From the NCBI GenBank assembly GCA_964458495.1, contig CAYWJB010000002.1:186001-250000 (forward strand): a stretch of 64,000 nt of DNA. The letters are read 5' to 3'. Position 1 is the first letter of the stretch. Every line of letters starts with the position of its first letter. Below are positions 63,190 to 64,000 of the stretch, in pieces. This DNA is from JANWVO01 sp964458495 (GTDB taxonomy: Bacteria; Acidobacteriota; Terriglobia; Bryobacterales; Bryobacteraceae). Under the pieces are notes generated by a model. The model worked only from the letters and a program-made list of their open reading frames with translations, was not told the DNA's origin and did not search any database. A program made the position numbers and the translations under genes.

Positions 63190-64000
63190 TCAACGCGCGG
63201 GATTGAACCGGAGCGTCAGCTTTGGCTCGACGCGGGTATACTCCAGGCGGAAAGCCCCGCCTGCGAGATAGGTCTCCCACTGGTCGCCATAGTGGCCGCT
63301 CAAGCGATGGCCGGACTGGCCGGTGGGGATCACGATGAGGCTCTGGTCCGGATTGGAGAGGTCAGCCACAAAGCGCATGGAGGGTCCATAGGCTTCGGTG
63401 ATGGCCCGCACGGTAGTGGCCGCGCCGTCCATCTCCACCGGGCCGAAGTTGAAGTAACGCCCCGCCCAGGGGATGCGGCCCATCACCGGGTGCGGCAGCG
63501 AGACGCGGTTGGCCAGCCCGTAGCGCCATTTCTCCGGGTTCCGCCCCTGCATCCTCCGGGCTTCTTCCACGGCGTCCCGCAGCTCGGCGGCGAGCAACTG
63601 GTCGAAGTCGCCGAACCATTCCTTCGGCCGTTCGAACACGATCCGCTCCACGACGCCGGGCGCAAGGAATGTTCGCCAGGCAGCGCCGTGTTTGGGGGAC
63701 GCGCGCTCCCCGATGGCCCGGCGCAGATGCTGGTAGAGCAGGTGGGCCAGCAAGGGCGCAGCCTCCCTGGCGCGCATCTGTCCGTCCCAGGATTCGAGAA
63801 TGCGGGCGCCGGCAAGCGCCGCTTCGTGCGTCTCTCCGCGGCGATTGACTGCCTCCACGGCGGCCCGCGCCAAGCGGTGATGCAGGCCGGAATAGACGTC
63901 CTGCTGAATCGACAGCAGGTCCTGCGGGGAGAGCTTGTCTTTTCGCAACAGACGCGCCTCAATCTGGAGCGCCCTGTTCGGAGCGGAGAAAAACCCGCTG
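63190..64000 (-). CDS. Penicillin-acylase-family hydrolase, C-terminal part (N-terminus outside window)
   Basis: The frame is open to the right edge, giving the last 269 residues. The segment PNRALQIEARL then SPQDLLSIQQDVYSGL is the family's beta-chain helix. HPVMGRIPWAGRYFNFGPVEMDG, SMRFVADLSNPD and VIPTGQSGHRLSGHYGDQWE are the family's closing blocks, including the P-T-G-Q-S-G-H motif. Members are Ntn hydrolases processed into two chains and split amide bonds such as acyl-homoserine lactones or beta-lactam side chains; the N-terminal nucleophile lies outside. The converging [2Fe-2S] gene ends 25 bp away. Confidence 0.85.
   Translation of the reverse strand, partial: SGFFSAPNRALQIEARLLRKDKLSPQDLLSIQQDVYSGLHHRLARAAVEAVNRRGETHEAALAGARILESWDGQMRAREAAPLLAHLLYQHLRRAIGERASPKHGAAWRTFLAPGVVERIVFERPKEWFGDFDQLLAAELRDAVEEARRMQGRNPEKWRYGLANRVSLPHPVMGRIPWAGRYFNFGPVEMDGAATTVRAITEAYGPSMRFVADLSNPDQSLIVIPTGQSGHRLSGHYGDQWETYLAGGAFRLEYTRVEPKLTLRFNPAR

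Overview
This is a GC-rich chromosomal window with no rRNA, tRNA, CRISPR array, insertion sequence or prophage that I can see. The gene content points to Acidobacteriota, most likely a Bryobacterales/Solibacter-type soil organism. Supporting signs are an Oar-like TonB receptor, several DUF1080 sugar-hydrolase proteins, a malectin-domain membrane regulator, an ECF sigma factor coupled to a Ser/Thr kinase, xylose-isomerase-like TIM barrels and a GH172/DUF2961 enzyme. The taxon is inferred from gene content only.

Positions 1-26,400 form one functional island. It opens with a signalling block: a ubiquitin E2-like protein, a Ser/Thr kinase fused to a formylglycine-enzyme-like domain, two DUF4384 proteins, a caspase-PEGA-TPR protein, a membrane FHA protein and a membrane VWA protein. 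A type VI secretion (T6SS) structural block follows: tssB, tssC, an unknown gene, two hcp copies, tssE, a PASTA-tssG fusion after tssF, tssK with a proline-rich tail, clpV, a DUF1080/FHA membrane protein, vgrG, and three uncharacterised genes. No TssJ, TssL, TssM or TssA homologue is present. The sheath, tube, baseplate and unfoldase are therefore complete, but the canonical membrane anchor is missing and eukaryote-like signalling membrane proteins sit where it would be expected. Strong hairpins separate the blocks.

Positions 26,400-34,800 carry an ECF sigma factor translationally coupled to a receptor kinase, then convergent lon and clpB, whose upstream region holds a perfect GTCAA-ATA-TTGAC palindrome. 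Positions 34,800-43,000 hold an alpha/beta hydrolase, a DUF1080 protein, an isolated bacterial-microcompartment pair (PduT-like shell trimer and PduS-like flavin/Fe-S protein) downstream of a hybrid histidine kinase, a bacterioferritin and GluQRS.

Positions 43,000-51,500 are mostly single genes: a DUF1326-like protein, two TIM-barrel isomerases, an EamA transporter, a DUF1080 protein, a phosphofructokinase, an MGDG-synthase-like glycosyltransferase and small membrane or secreted proteins. Several have a -10 box only 5-9 nt before the ATG, which suggests leaderless or near-leaderless transcripts. Positions 51,500-64,000 look like carbohydrate and peptide use: S9 peptidase, GH172-like enzyme, TonB receptor, malectin regulator and a heparinase-like protein. 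They also include a probable structured RNA near 61.9 kb, a zinc-ribbon protein, an orphan [2Fe-2S] subunit and the C-terminal part of a penicillin-acylase family enzyme.
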